Positions 45,201 through 52,977 of a DNA stretch of 64,000 nt are shown here, piece by piece. Made by a program: the position numbers and the translations under genes. The notes under the pieces were generated by a model. It was not told the origin of the DNA. It searched no databases and saw only the letters and a list, made by a program, of their open reading frames with translations. The stretch covers positions 124,001-188,000 of the forward strand of contig NZ_JAIQWW010000009.1 in the NCBI RefSeq assembly GCF_020164455.1. The letters run 5' to 3'. Origin of the DNA: Phyllobacterium chamaecytisi. Its GTDB lineage: Bacteria > Pseudomonadota > Alphaproteobacteria > Rhizobiales > Rhizobiaceae. Position 1 is the first letter of the stretch. Each line of letters begins with the position of its first letter.

Positions 45201-46768
45201 CCGAGCGTTCCGCCCGTATTGACCGTGGTCAGAGCGGTTGCCGTCGACTGGTTGCCGTTGATGAACAAGCCGCCAGCGGCAACCGTCGTCGCGCCCGCAT
45301 AAGTGTTGGTCCCGGTGAGGACCGTGGCACCGCTGCCGGCCTGGTTGACCGAACCGGCGCCCGAGATCAAACCGCCGAACGTCATAACATCGGAGCGGTT
45401 GAAGGCGAGGACACCAGCATTGGTGACATCCCCGACAATGCTGCCAGAGGTGCCGCCATCGCCGATCTGCAGCGTGCCGGCGCTGATCACCGTGCCGCCC
45501 GTATAGGTGTTGGTTCCCGTCAGCGTGGTCGTGCCGAAGCCGCGTTGCTCCAGGCTGCCGGCCCCGCTGACGGCGCCGGCAAAGATCGCAGCATCGGAGC
45601 GGTTAAAGGCAAGAACGCCGGCATTGGCAATGTTGCCGGCAAGATTGCCGGAGGTGCCGCCATCGCCGATCTGCAGCGTGCCGGCGCTGATGGTCGTGCC
45701 GCCCGTATAGGTTGCTGCGCCGGCAAAGATCAAATCGCCGCTGCCATCCTTGACGAGGCTGCCTGCGCCGGAAAGCGGACCAGTCAACGTCAGCGCCGTT
45801 CCCGCATCGGTCAGCAACCTGCCGGCGCTGGCCAGCGTCAGCGAACGGCTCGTCCCGATGTCGGTGGTCGTGTGCAGCGTGCCGCCGTCAAGCGTCAGGC
45901 CGCCGGATGCAGCACCGAGGTTGGCGTCGCTCGCAATGGCCAGCGTGCCGGCGCTGATCACCGTGCCCCCCACATAGGTGTTGGTTCCCGTCAGAACCAA
46001 AGTGCCGCCGCCAATCTTGTACAAACCGATGTTCGGCGCGTCGCCACTGATCACAGAGCCGATGCCAGCCGTGAGCCCGCTGTTGACATTGACGAAGCTT
46101 GAGGCCGGTCTCCCGCCCGGCGCATCGCCAAGCATGTTCAGAACGCCCCCCGTGAACTGATAACCGTCGGCTACGAACTGGAGCCCTTCGAAGTTTTGTG
46201 TGCCTGCAACAATGATAGGTCCCGCTGCACCGCCAAACACACCGACCTGGTTTTGCCATCCATCGTTGATGCTGTAGTCCGGCCCAGCAGTCCAATTGGT
46301 ATTTGCCGAATTCCAGGTTCCAGCGCCACCGCTGGCGATGCCGTTGCCAACGCCGTCGAGACCATCCCAGACCTGGACGAGCTGACCACCGTTCGATACG
46401 AATACGTTGACCTGATTGAGGATGCCAAGCTGCAGCGTCCCAGTGCCGAGCGTCGAGCTGACCGTCGCTCCATTGTTGATAAGTGTTCCGTACTGAAAGA
46501 GCTGGTAGTAGCCACTTTCCGTTGGCGTCAGATTGATCGTTCCATCAAGTGTCAACTGCCCGTTGACATTGACAAGATCGTTCAGGGCCCCGCCCGCCAC
46601 ACCCGCATCGCCAAGTTCGAAATTGCTGATCGACACCGCGTTCAGCAGAAGGTTTCCATTAATCGTCAATGTGCCGGAGCCCGCGCCGGCTGCCAATACG
46701 CCGGAATTCCCTACCGCAACGTCACCGCCGATCACACCGGTACCGCCCAGCGTTGCACCGGCATTCAC
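42299..46768 (-). CDS. Autotransporter passenger repeats and beta-barrel (C-terminal part of a split gene)
   Basis: This 1489-codon frame continues the protein encoded at 46765-48126 after a frameshift. The passenger has many autotransporter-associated beta repeats (VLTGTNTYVGGTVISAGTLA, YTGGTTISAGTLQIGDGGTS). A linker of Pro/Thr (TPPTTPPTTPPTISPVTPPT) follows near residue 1160. The C-terminal 280 residues are the outer-membrane barrel, with IDYGAIWTRIEGSHARIDSR near its start and the last strand ending in GTAGFRLKW. Type V autotransporters thread the passenger through this barrel to the cell surface. Taken alone the frame starts at a GTG and has no signal peptide, so the product would not be exported. 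Confidence 0.85.
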   Translation of the reverse strand: MNAGATLGGTGVIGGDVAVGNSGVLAAGAGSGTLTINGNLLLNAVSISNFELGDAGVAGGALNDLVNVNGQLTLDGTINLTPTESGYYQLFQYGTLINNGATVSSTLGTGTLQLGILNQVNVFVSNGGQLVQVWDGLDGVGNGIASGGAGTWNSANTNWTAGPDYSINDGWQNQVGVFGGAAGPIIVAGTQNFEGLQFVADGYQFTGGVLNMLGDAPGGRPASSFVNVNSGLTAGIGSVISGDAPNIGLYKIGGGTLVLTGTNTYVGGTVISAGTLAIASDANLGAASGGLTLDGGTLHTTTDIGTSRSLTLASAGRLLTDAGTALTLTGPLSGAGSLVKDGSGDLIFAGAATYTGGTTISAGTLQIGDGGTSGNLAGNIANAGVLAFNRSDAAIFAGAVSGAGSLEQRGFGTTTLTGTNTYTGGTVISAGTLQIGDGGTSGSIVGDVTNAGVLAFNRSDVMTFGGLISGAGSVNQAGSGATVLTGTNTYAGATTVAAGGLFINGNQSTATALTTVNTGGTLGGIGTIGGSVVVGDGGTLSPGDTGTTPGTLTILQDLTLASGSVLDYNFGQANAVGGLLNDLTIVGGDLALDGTLNVAVSAGGAFDPGIYRAISYGGALTDNGLVVGTIPIPDFYVQTSIANQVNLVSTQGMTLNYWDGNAGPKNNSVVDGGNGTWQASTGNDSWTGGSGAVNGPSQDAAFAIFAGTQGTVTVDNSLGAINASGMQFATDGYLIDGGAITLSGAPSSIIRVGDGTAGGAAIVATIAPELTGASELVKTDLGTLILTGTNTYAGGTVISAGTLAIASDANLGAASGGLTLDGGTLHTTADIGTSRSVNLASTGRLLTDAGTALTLNGPLSDAGSLVKDGSGDLIFAGAASYTGGTTISAGTLQIGNAGTSGSIAGNVANAGVLAFNRSDAMNFDGVISGGGEIRHLGTGMTTLMADSSLFSGQTDISGGILSVNGRLGGTMTVANGGTLRGSGIVGDTTNEAGGVMAPGNSIGSLTVNGNYIGNSGILEIEAALAGDSSSADRLVVTGDTSGSTKVRVINLGSGGAQTIEGIKIVDIGGVSNGAFNLLGDYVIGGEQAVVAGAYGYTLHKNGVSTPSDGDWYLRSELTQLTPTPPTTPPTTPPTISPVTPPTGPIYQPGAPLYETYAQSLQSLNGLATMQQRVGNRYWVGAGNAIVEQGDGPGTAEASLLPSEGGAGAIDYGAIWTRIEGSHARIDSRISTTEAAYDYNFWKLQSGFDGALYGNNSGTLIGGVTFHYGHISTDVSSVYGDGSIDTDGYGFGGSLTWLGQNGFYVDGQAQATWYDSDLTSDTLNRSLADNNDGFGYALSLETGKRIDIDQNWTMTPQAQLAYSNVNFDNFIDPFGAGVSLNTGDSLVGRVGISAAYQNAWQDASGKMTRTNLYGIANLYYEFHDGSKVDVAGVQFASAGDRTWGGIGAGGSYNWADDKYSIYGEVSANTSLTNFGESYSLNGTAGFRLKW
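44217..46013 (-). repeat. Near-identical internal repeat units of the autotransporter gene
   Basis: The segments 44217-44430 and 45797-46013 are near copies of each other, differing at scattered bases, and each encodes the same passenger unit (…NTYVGGTVISAGTLAIASDA…). Shorter copies of the GGTTISAGTLQIGD unit recur between them. Such long direct repeats favour deletion or duplication of passenger units and can mislead assembly. Confidence 0.75.
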
Positions 46769-48126
46769 AGAAATAAGACTTGTGCTGTGGCGCCGCCGAT
46801 ACCCGATAAAGTTCCCTTGGATTGTGCGACATCGATATCGAGAATACCGCCGTCGACAATCAGCGCACCGGTAGAGGCGCCAAGTGCGTTGACCGACGAA
46901 GCTCGCAATTGACCTGCCGTGACGGTCGTCGTCCCGGCATAGGTGTTCGCACCGGTGAGGTTGATGATAGCCGAGCCGGTCTTGGCAATTGAGCCGCTTC
47001 CCGAAATGATATTGCCAACGGTTGTGTCGATGATCGACTGATCGAAGGCAAGTCCGCCTGTGACAGAGATATTGCCGATCAGACCCGTGGTTGCATTGGC
47101 AAATGTCAGAGCATTGGCTCCGCCAGTGAAGGTGATCGCATCAGCACCAAGACCGCCTGTGACCAAGCCTGCAAAGCCCATTGTGATAGCGAGGTTCTGG
47201 CCGGCAATGCCGGCGCCGCTGGTGCCATTGGCACCCAAGCTCCCGCCGATGCCGCCATCGCCGCCAGTGCCGCCAACAATCCCCGCACCACCCACGCCTC
47301 TGACCCCACCTGTAATCGCGGCCCCGATGATGAATGTCTGCGCTACTCCTCCGGTAAACAGAAGACCGATGCCGCCATCGCCAGCGTCTCCGCCTTCGGC
47401 GCCCACAGATGCGCCGCCCACGCCGCCTGCTCCGCCGGTGACGCCGACGATCAGTGGTCCAAGGGCTCCGCCGAGAGTGGTTATTGCGCCATAGCCGCCC
47501 GCACCACCACCACCGCCGCCGCCTGCCCCGGGAGCTGCTCCACCCGCTCCGCCTACGCCGCCAGTGGCTCCTGCTCCAGGAAACAGTCCTCCAGCGAAAC
47601 CATGCGCACCGCCACCGCCACCGCCGCCGCCTCCACCGACAGCGCCAACTGTGCCGACGGCTCCGACTGCCCCCGGCGTCGCAGCGCCTGCGCCTCCTGC
47701 GCCTCCTGAATTCAGGATTGTTCCATCCCCGCCTTTACCGCCGGCACCGCCGGTGACACCGGCGGCGCCACCACCACCGCCACCACCACCAAACGAGTTG
47801 GCTCCTCCCCCGCTTCCCGCCCCGCCCGAGGTTTCACTGTTGCTGACACCCGCCGCACCCCCGGGTCCGGCAGCGGTACCGCCAGCTCCGGCATCGGCCC
47901 ATGTGGGGGTGGCTGCCAGAGCAGCGATGAGCGCAAAAGCAGACACCATCGTCGGCAGGACGGATGTCACTGCTTTCATCGAGGTTACTGCTTCCGAAAT
48001 CTTCGCAAAATGGGTCAGCGAGCGTTGTTTTAAGCCTGAAAGCAGCTTCGACTCCTGTCCGAAATCCAGCCCAAACGGCAAGGCTTTGTTGGAACGGCTA
48101 TGGATCATATCGGTGCTCGTATTCAT
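46765..48126 (-). CDS. Autotransporter N-terminal part: long signal peptide and glycine-rich passenger (split gene)
   Basis: A 453-codon frame. A long N-terminus of about 78 residues (MNTSTDMIHSRSNKALPFGL…AATPTWA) resembles the extended signal peptides of large autotransporters. Residues about 80-310 are glycine/alanine-rich (GGGGGGGGAAGVTGGAGGKG), like PE-PGRS proteins. Then the beta-repeat pattern begins (AIINLTGANTYAGTTTVTAG). The frame ends at 46765 with …GGATAQVLFL; in the next frame the expected SLISVNAGATLGGTG follows without a gap, so one base near 46770-46790 has been lost or gained. The two frames overlap by four bases (GTGA). Confidence 0.8.
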   Translation of the reverse strand: MNTSTDMIHSRSNKALPFGLDFGQESKLLSGLKQRSLTHFAKISEAVTSMKAVTSVLPTMVSAFALIAALAATPTWADAGAGGTAAGPGGAAGVSNSETSGGAGSGGGANSFGGGGGGGGAAGVTGGAGGKGGDGTILNSGGAGGAGAATPGAVGAVGTVGAVGGGGGGGGGGAHGFAGGLFPGAGATGGVGGAGGAAPGAGGGGGGGAGGYGAITTLGGALGPLIVGVTGGAGGVGGASVGAEGGDAGDGGIGLLFTGGVAQTFIIGAAITGGVRGVGGAGIVGGTGGDGGIGGSLGANGTSGAGIAGQNLAITMGFAGLVTGGLGADAITFTGGANALTFANATTGLIGNISVTGGLAFDQSIIDTTVGNIISGSGSIAKTGSAIINLTGANTYAGTTTVTAGQLRASSVNALGASTGALIVDGGILDIDVAQSKGTLSGIGGATAQVLFL

Positions 48127-48757
48127 GGCAGCGGACCTTTGGACAGAAAAGTCTAGAGCTTCTATTGCGACTACTGATCACGGAGATGCGCTCCAGCGCG
48201 GCTTGCGCACCATTGACGCCAGTTGAAATAGAATCTGGATTTGGGTTCAAACGAGCTCTGCTTAGATTAATCTCTCGGAGACCATCTAAACGTTCATAAA
48301 TAAATTACGGCAATAGAAAAAATATAAAGAAGAAATATCACTTTTTACTACTGCAGTTTTGTATCTTAGTTTTATGCATTCAGTAAATTCCTCATATCAC
48401 ACAAAGTTATATCACATCGTTTTATTTTATAATGTTTCGACAGCGCAGAAAAAATGTCCATTTGATGGGAAGTTCATTTGAACTTGAGGCCGGAAGTTTC
48501 TGGGCAGCACATCGCCGGCCTGAGAGCGGCGGAGCGAATAGGCTTCGATAGCGGGTGTTGAGGGGTTCACCTGCTTGTCCCGGTGCCGAATACCAGAACA
48601 AGTCTTTGCCCAGCACTTGCAACAGCTATGACGTCGACTACCCTCACCCACGCCTGTCGCACTTCAGATGGAATCTACGGAACGGCGGCAGACCCGGCAC
48701 AAACGATGCATAGGACGCGATCTTCTCTAACGCACATTCGGAATGAATAACCAACAC
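48127..48757. other. Autotransporter upstream region, partly A+T-rich, no gene recognised
   Basis: About 630 bases. The part 48280-48430 is markedly A+T-rich and probably contains the autotransporter promoter. Short frames between 48420 and 48650 show no family resemblance. The defence island begins to the right. Confidence 0.4.
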
Positions 48758-49438
48758 TCAAGTGCCGTGGCTACTGGCTCCCTGCACATCCGGCTGCGGC
48801 CATCGCTGCAGCGCGATGCGGCCAGCTTCTGTCAACGCATAGACGCCTCTATCGAGGCGCTCAAACCAGCCATAAACATTCGAAAGCAATATCTTGCCCG
48901 CGTCCGGTACGTTGGTTCCAATATCGCGCACTCGCAGCGGTCCTGCCGTCAGAGTTGCCGCACAGGCAAGCGCCTGCTGCCGATATGCCGTCATAATTGG
49001 CGTGCGGGTACTACCACCAAGCACCGGATCTCCGCGTCGTTTCTGGTGTTCGCGCATAAGCCTCGAACGCCGCTTTGGATCGGTCCGCGGCATTGGTGAC
49101 ACGGAACGAACGATGACGCTGACCTCGCCGGCATCGGAAATGCCCAGCATGCCAACGCCAAGCCTGCGGCAGAGGTTGCGGTAGCGTTTGTCGGCTTCAC
49201 GACCTCTACCGCTGGACGATATCCGGGCAGCGATCCAGACCTCGTTTGAAATGGTCGCCCGGTCGACCGCCTGCAAAATGAGCTCCAGATTGAAGCTTAA
49301 TTTTAGCTCGGCGACCACGACAACAGGCGGATCGTCATTACTGAGGCCGACAAGATCGCAGCCGCCAACCTCGCCCTTGACGACGTAACCTGCCTTTTCA
49401 AGAAAGCTTTTAACCGGCAGATAGAGCGAAGTTTCCAT
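48758..49438 (-). CDS. DUF2161 family protein, putative PD-(D/E)XK nuclease fold
   Basis: A 226-residue protein starting METSLYLPVKSFLEKAGYVV, followed by GCDLVGLSNDDPPVVVVAEL and KLSF: the Asp and the E-x-K pair match the PD-(D/E)XK active-site pattern reported for DUF2161. The C-terminal part with LRVRDIGTNVPDAGKILLSN and YGWFERLDRGVYALT looks like a winged helix. A TTG start 11 codons upstream is possible, but homology begins at this ATG, although I see no good ribosome site. It may bind or cut nucleic acid. It lies at the left end of the defence genes. Confidence 0.8.
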   Translation of the reverse strand: METSLYLPVKSFLEKAGYVVKGEVGGCDLVGLSNDDPPVVVVAELKLSFNLELILQAVDRATISNEVWIAARISSSGRGREADKRYRNLCRRLGVGMLGISDAGEVSVIVRSVSPMPRTDPKRRSRLMREHQKRRGDPVLGGSTRTPIMTAYRQQALACAATLTAGPLRVRDIGTNVPDAGKILLSNVYGWFERLDRGVYALTEAGRIALQRWPQPDVQGASSHGT

Positions 49439-49738
49439 GTATACAGATCGAATCGGAGAATCGTTTGACAAAAAACTACACCGATATGGCAGCTAGGGAC
49501 ACCGCATTTGCCTCGCATTGAGAACTATCTAACCCACGACCCCGCTGAAATCTTTTCGATCCCAACTCAAGATTCGGCCTGTTCAATTGCAGAACCTGCC
49601 AGAAACTTTGAAAATGCCGATAATAGTGGTTTTCGATTGTTGCCCCAAATTCTACAATGCCCCTAGTGCAAGCGGTAGGATCAGGATGATGCCGACGGAT
49701 TGTGGGCCGAAGATTTTTCTCAGGTACCTGGAACGAAA
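49439..49738. promoter_or_regulatory. Divergent intergenic region
   Basis: About 300 bases between the DUF2161 gene and the plus-strand gene at 49739; promoters for both should be here. No motif could be assigned with confidence. Confidence 0.35.
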
Positions 49739-50380
49739 ATGCCCAATGTCATAATATCGAAAACCGCAATTGTTGCTGCCTTGAACAACCTTAAGGGTCG
49801 AGAGATCCAAGTTTCGCTAACACAGAGTTCATATTTAATTGGTTATCTCGCGCTTACAGATTTATTTCGAAAATTGGATTTGAGTTGTCACAAACAGGTT
49901 TTGTCGGGAGCGTATGCCGTTTATGGTTGGATGCCGACGATTCTGAAGAGCCCCCCGACAGGCTCCGGAGCGTCTGATTTGAAACGGCTTGTCGAGGCTG
50001 GGCGTGATAAAGGAAACTATCTAGATCTCAACGCTTGGAAAGAAACCCTTCAGGCGATCAACAATTCTGTTGTAGGGACCAGCAAGTTTCTTCACTTCTC
50101 CGCCCCCGATGTTTTTCCAATTTGGGATTCAGTTGTGGCGAGATCTTTCGGGCTATCACAGTGGCATCAACACGCGCGAGCGAAAGAATACATTGCCTAC
50201 TTCAATGCCGTTCACTCTTGGCTCTTGGATCCCGATAGTCGCCTGCCTGAAAATTTTCGTAGCGCGTTGCGGCCATTGAAAGAAGCCCACAATTTAGGAA
50301 AGCTTCGACAGTTGGAACTGGCGTTGTTCTGGGAGGGGCAACTGAGCGAGCCTGGTGAAACCAAAACCGCCAAGCGGTGA
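49739..50380 (+). CDS. Hypothetical protein convergent with the reverse transcriptase gene
   Basis: A 213-residue protein I cannot name. It has MPNVIISKTAIVAALNNLKG at the start, a central SKFLHFSAPDVFPIWDSVVA, a segment also seen in some helical DNA-repair-like or hypothetical proteins (SK-x-LHF…FPIWDS), and a Leu/Arg-rich end. I chose ATG 49739 over an upstream TTG at 49700. It lies 70 bases from the end of the reverse transcriptase gene, tail to tail, inside the defence island. Base composition is lower in G+C than the chromosome-like parts, in keeping with transfer. Confidence 0.65.
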   Translation: MPNVIISKTAIVAALNNLKGREIQVSLTQSSYLIGYLALTDLFRKLDLSCHKQVLSGAYAVYGWMPTILKSPPTGSGASDLKRLVEAGRDKGNYLDLNAWKETLQAINNSVVGTSKFLHFSAPDVFPIWDSVVARSFGLSQWHQHARAKEYIAYFNAVHSWLLDPDSRLPENFRSALRPLKEAHNLGKLRQLELALFWEGQLSEPGETKTAKR

Positions 50381-50450
50381 TATTGCCCTTCGTATTGGTT
50401 GTGAGGACGGCGTCGGTTAGACGCAAATTAATGGTCGCACGTGCCTGCTT

Positions 50451-52097
50451 CTAGTAATCGTCGTCCGGATTTGGCGTGAACTCGCCCTCATTGTCGTTGC
50501 CATCGGAATCGTCATCATTGTCTGATTCGTAACCCTCGTCGTCGTCATACCCGTATCTCGTTCTACTAATAGCCCGTGAAGGTCGCTCTCCAAGGCGAGA
50601 TACATAGCCTTCAATATCAATAAGAGCGAGCTTTCGATCTGCCAAGTGCTCGAATTCCGATGCAAATTTGCCTGAAAAACTAGCTTTCGTGATCCCTATA
50701 GACCTCGCGACGAGGTTTGTAAGCCAATCGGCATCTTCGGTAAAAAGTTTACTAGCAAACTTTATCGATGGCTTTTTCCTTAGGCGTTCATCCTTATAGG
50801 CATACAAAAGGAGCGCTTGGACATGGCCATTCTGAGATTTGGACAGTTCGTCGGCAACATGATCGCTTATGTCAATTCTACACGACAGCAACAGCCATAA
50901 AAGCCATACGATTTCATGATGATGGTTGAATGCCAGATGCATTAATAAAAGATACTGGCAGGCTTCCTGCCATCCACTGCTATCAATTTGGCCACCAATA
51001 GCTTTTCTCTTAACAACGAGCAGCGCCACATAATCGATGCAATGAGGATGGTGGTGGCAGATACGCTGCAAATAACTTTCCACCACATCCCAATGGTCTC
51101 GATCATAAACTTTGATTTGATCAAGATGCCGCAGAACAATTTTAATAGGGCTCTGAGAGCCAATCTCACTGGAAATTCTCAATGATCTATCCAACGTATA
51201 AATTAAATCCTCACGTGAGCTATGCCACGAGTTTGTTTCTCGAGTTAGCTTCCTAATTTCTTGAGCCCACAAATCATTTATAGGATCTAAGCTGTTATAA
51301 ATACGTGTTTTACTGTCATTTATCTGCAATTCGAATTTCTGTAAAGTTTCTCTAAGTTGTGAAAGAACAACCAATGCATCGGATTCGGTGCGAAGGCCAA
51401 TGTAGAAGTCATCCACATGCCGGACTGCGCCAACGATCAAATTACCAACTGAAGCATGTAATGACTTGTCAATGCTTGATGCCACAAATTCTGCAATCGG
51501 ACGAAATGCATCCGGACCGACAAGGACACCCCTCGTTTGAGCGGATTGACAGTTCCTCGTGAAGAAATCCAACTGATTGAAAATCAAATCATTTGATTTC
51601 GGCGATTGGTCGGCCTTTGATGCTTCTATGCCATGAGCAGCCCACGAGATTGAATGCGTGTAGATACTTGGAAAAAATTGTGAAATGTCGGTCTTAAGAA
51701 TGTAGGGGGCGTAACGTAATTTGATTTGCGCCTGGGCTGCGATTTCAGACAGGGAGGAAACTTGGATGGATCGATCTGCATTGTTTCCCGGAATTTTAGG
51801 AGCGCTTACGGAAAACGGAGAGATCTGGAACTGTCTTTCGAATTTTTTCCAATGTTTGTGCACGAAAGTCGAAACGTAAAAATACGAGATCGGGTGTGGC
51901 GTGCCAAAGAAACGTCTATTGCCATCATGTTTAGTTCCACTGTATCGAATGTATTCTGTCGGCCTTTTATGGAATTTCTTGTCATCAATATCTGCGACAA
52001 TACCTCGAATGGCGCGCTGGAAATCACTTGATACAAAGCAGGGAGGGAGGGTTTCAGGAAAAAATCCTTTAGCGATCAACCAGTAGCGATTTTTCAT
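50451..52097 (-). CDS. Reverse transcriptase of the Abi/UG (defence-associated) type
   Basis: A 548-residue protein. RT motifs are visible: ILKTDISQFFPSIYTHSI (motif A Asp near 137), RGVLVGPDAFRPIAEFVASS (motif B near 189-208), and AVRHVDDFYIGL with the catalytic DD at 229-230 (VDD instead of the usual YADD). A helical domain of about 250 residues follows, and then an acidic tail (DDDEGYESDNDDDSDGNDNE). There is no maturase or endonuclease part of group II introns and no retron-like RNA seen. Such stand-alone RTs with helical C-termini protect against phages in several known classes; the class here is not settled. ATG 52095-52097 has GAGGG upstream. Confidence 0.82.
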   Translation of the reverse strand: MKNRYWLIAKGFFPETLPPCFVSSDFQRAIRGIVADIDDKKFHKRPTEYIRYSGTKHDGNRRFFGTPHPISYFYVSTFVHKHWKKFERQFQISPFSVSAPKIPGNNADRSIQVSSLSEIAAQAQIKLRYAPYILKTDISQFFPSIYTHSISWAAHGIEASKADQSPKSNDLIFNQLDFFTRNCQSAQTRGVLVGPDAFRPIAEFVASSIDKSLHASVGNLIVGAVRHVDDFYIGLRTESDALVVLSQLRETLQKFELQINDSKTRIYNSLDPINDLWAQEIRKLTRETNSWHSSREDLIYTLDRSLRISSEIGSQSPIKIVLRHLDQIKVYDRDHWDVVESYLQRICHHHPHCIDYVALLVVKRKAIGGQIDSSGWQEACQYLLLMHLAFNHHHEIVWLLWLLLSCRIDISDHVADELSKSQNGHVQALLLYAYKDERLRKKPSIKFASKLFTEDADWLTNLVARSIGITKASFSGKFASEFEHLADRKLALIDIEGYVSRLGERPSRAISRTRYGYDDDEGYESDNDDDSDGNDNEGEFTPNPDDDY

Positions 52098-52356
52098 TTT
52101 ACCCTCGAACCAACTATCCACGCGTGTCTTACAGACTATTATAAATTTCACCAAGACTATGTTGGAGGCTTGCCCCTCGGGCTGCGCCGCTCCAGTCATT
52201 CCCTTACGATCTGGTAGTGAATTCTACGTGCAGAAACACTAACATTTAGGACAATCGCCGGCCGCGACAGCGTACAAGTTTCCTGGTTTCATGTTCGATT
52301 TTTCTGTGATAAAACCTCTGCTATAAATTTCGTATACAGAGGAAACATCACTTCCA
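52098..52356. promoter_or_regulatory. Divergent intergenic region between reverse transcriptase and AbiE genes
   Basis: About 260 bases with both promoters expected. A longer RT frame runs to 52199 without homology. A TATACA-like box near 52331-52336 precedes the antitoxin start. No inverted repeat for AbiEi could be assigned with confidence. Confidence 0.35.
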
Positions 52357-52977
52357 ATGCCCTCGACTGGTGCCCAACGGATTCGAGCGCTCGACCTCCT
52401 GAGAGCTCGGGGGATGCTTCGGCTGAAGGACTTTGTGGCCGAAGGAATTGGACCCGAGACGCTCGCCCGTCTCGTTCGAGAGGAAGCGGTCGTCCGCCCG
52501 GCGCGCGGCCTCTATCAACTCCCTGACACCCACGTTGAGGCTGCCCATGCGCTCGCCGAAGCGGCTGTTCTAGTCCCAAAGGGCGTGGTCTGCCTGACCT
52601 CGGCGCTCCAATACCACGAACTGACCCTGCAAATGCCCTCATTTGTGTGGATGGCGATCGACCGTACCGCCTGGCGTCCCAAGATCGATTATCCGCCCAT
52701 CAGGTTTGTGCGCTTTACTGGGTCGGCGCTGACCGAGGGGGTCGAGCGTCACCGCATCGAGAATGTCGATGTCGCCATCACGGATCCGGCGAAGACAATT
52801 GTCGATTGCTTCCGCTACCGGACCAAGGTCGGTCTCGACGTTGCGATGGAAGGACTACGCGAGGGCCTCCGCCGCCGCCGGTGCACGCCTGATCAACTCT
52901 GGCGTTTCGCGCGAAAGGCGCGGGTCTGGTCGGTCATGCGTCCTTACGTCGAAGCGACGGTGTCCAATGCCGCATGA
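52357..52977 (+). CDS. abiEi: Type IV toxin-antitoxin antitoxin, AbiEi family
   Basis: A 206-residue protein with an N-terminal winged helix (ALDLLRARGMLRLKDFVAEG, LVREEAVVRPARGLYQLPDT) and the AbiEi C-terminal domain (VCLTSALQYHELTLQMPSFV, VAITDPAKTIVDCFRYRTKV). The antitoxin counteracts the nucleotidyltransferase encoded next and usually represses its own promoter. Its stop overlaps the start of the toxin gene, so they are translationally coupled. The DUF6088 pseudogene at 41.3 kb is a distant relative. Confidence 0.9.
   Translation: MPSTGAQRIRALDLLRARGMLRLKDFVAEGIGPETLARLVREEAVVRPARGLYQLPDTHVEAAHALAEAAVLVPKGVVCLTSALQYHELTLQMPSFVWMAIDRTAWRPKIDYPPIRFVRFTGSALTEGVERHRIENVDVAITDPAKTIVDCFRYRTKVGLDVAMEGLREGLRRRRCTPDQLWRFARKARVWSVMRPYVEATVSNAA

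Noticed and set aside
44217-46013. Repeats considered as CRISPR or mobile-element repeats
   Set aside because: Repeat units are coding, variable in length and in frame with the passenger; no regular short spacers.
45545-46102. Plus-strand frames inside the autotransporter, with regular repeats
   Set aside because: The repeats mirror the passenger repeats on the minus strand; no independent coding evidence.
47060-48226. Plus-strand proline-rich frames (144 and 220 codons)
   Set aside because: They are the complement of the glycine-rich autotransporter segment (GGN/NCC codons), not proline-rich proteins.
50451-52097. Reverse transcriptase as part of a group II intron or retron
   Set aside because: No maturase/HNH domains, no intron RNA-like ends seen, and no retron-type RNA with flanking inverted repeats was recognised.
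52763-52966. Longer N-terminus for the AbiEii toxin
   Set aside because: The extra 68 codons lie over the antitoxin gene, and family homology begins at the ATG at 52967.
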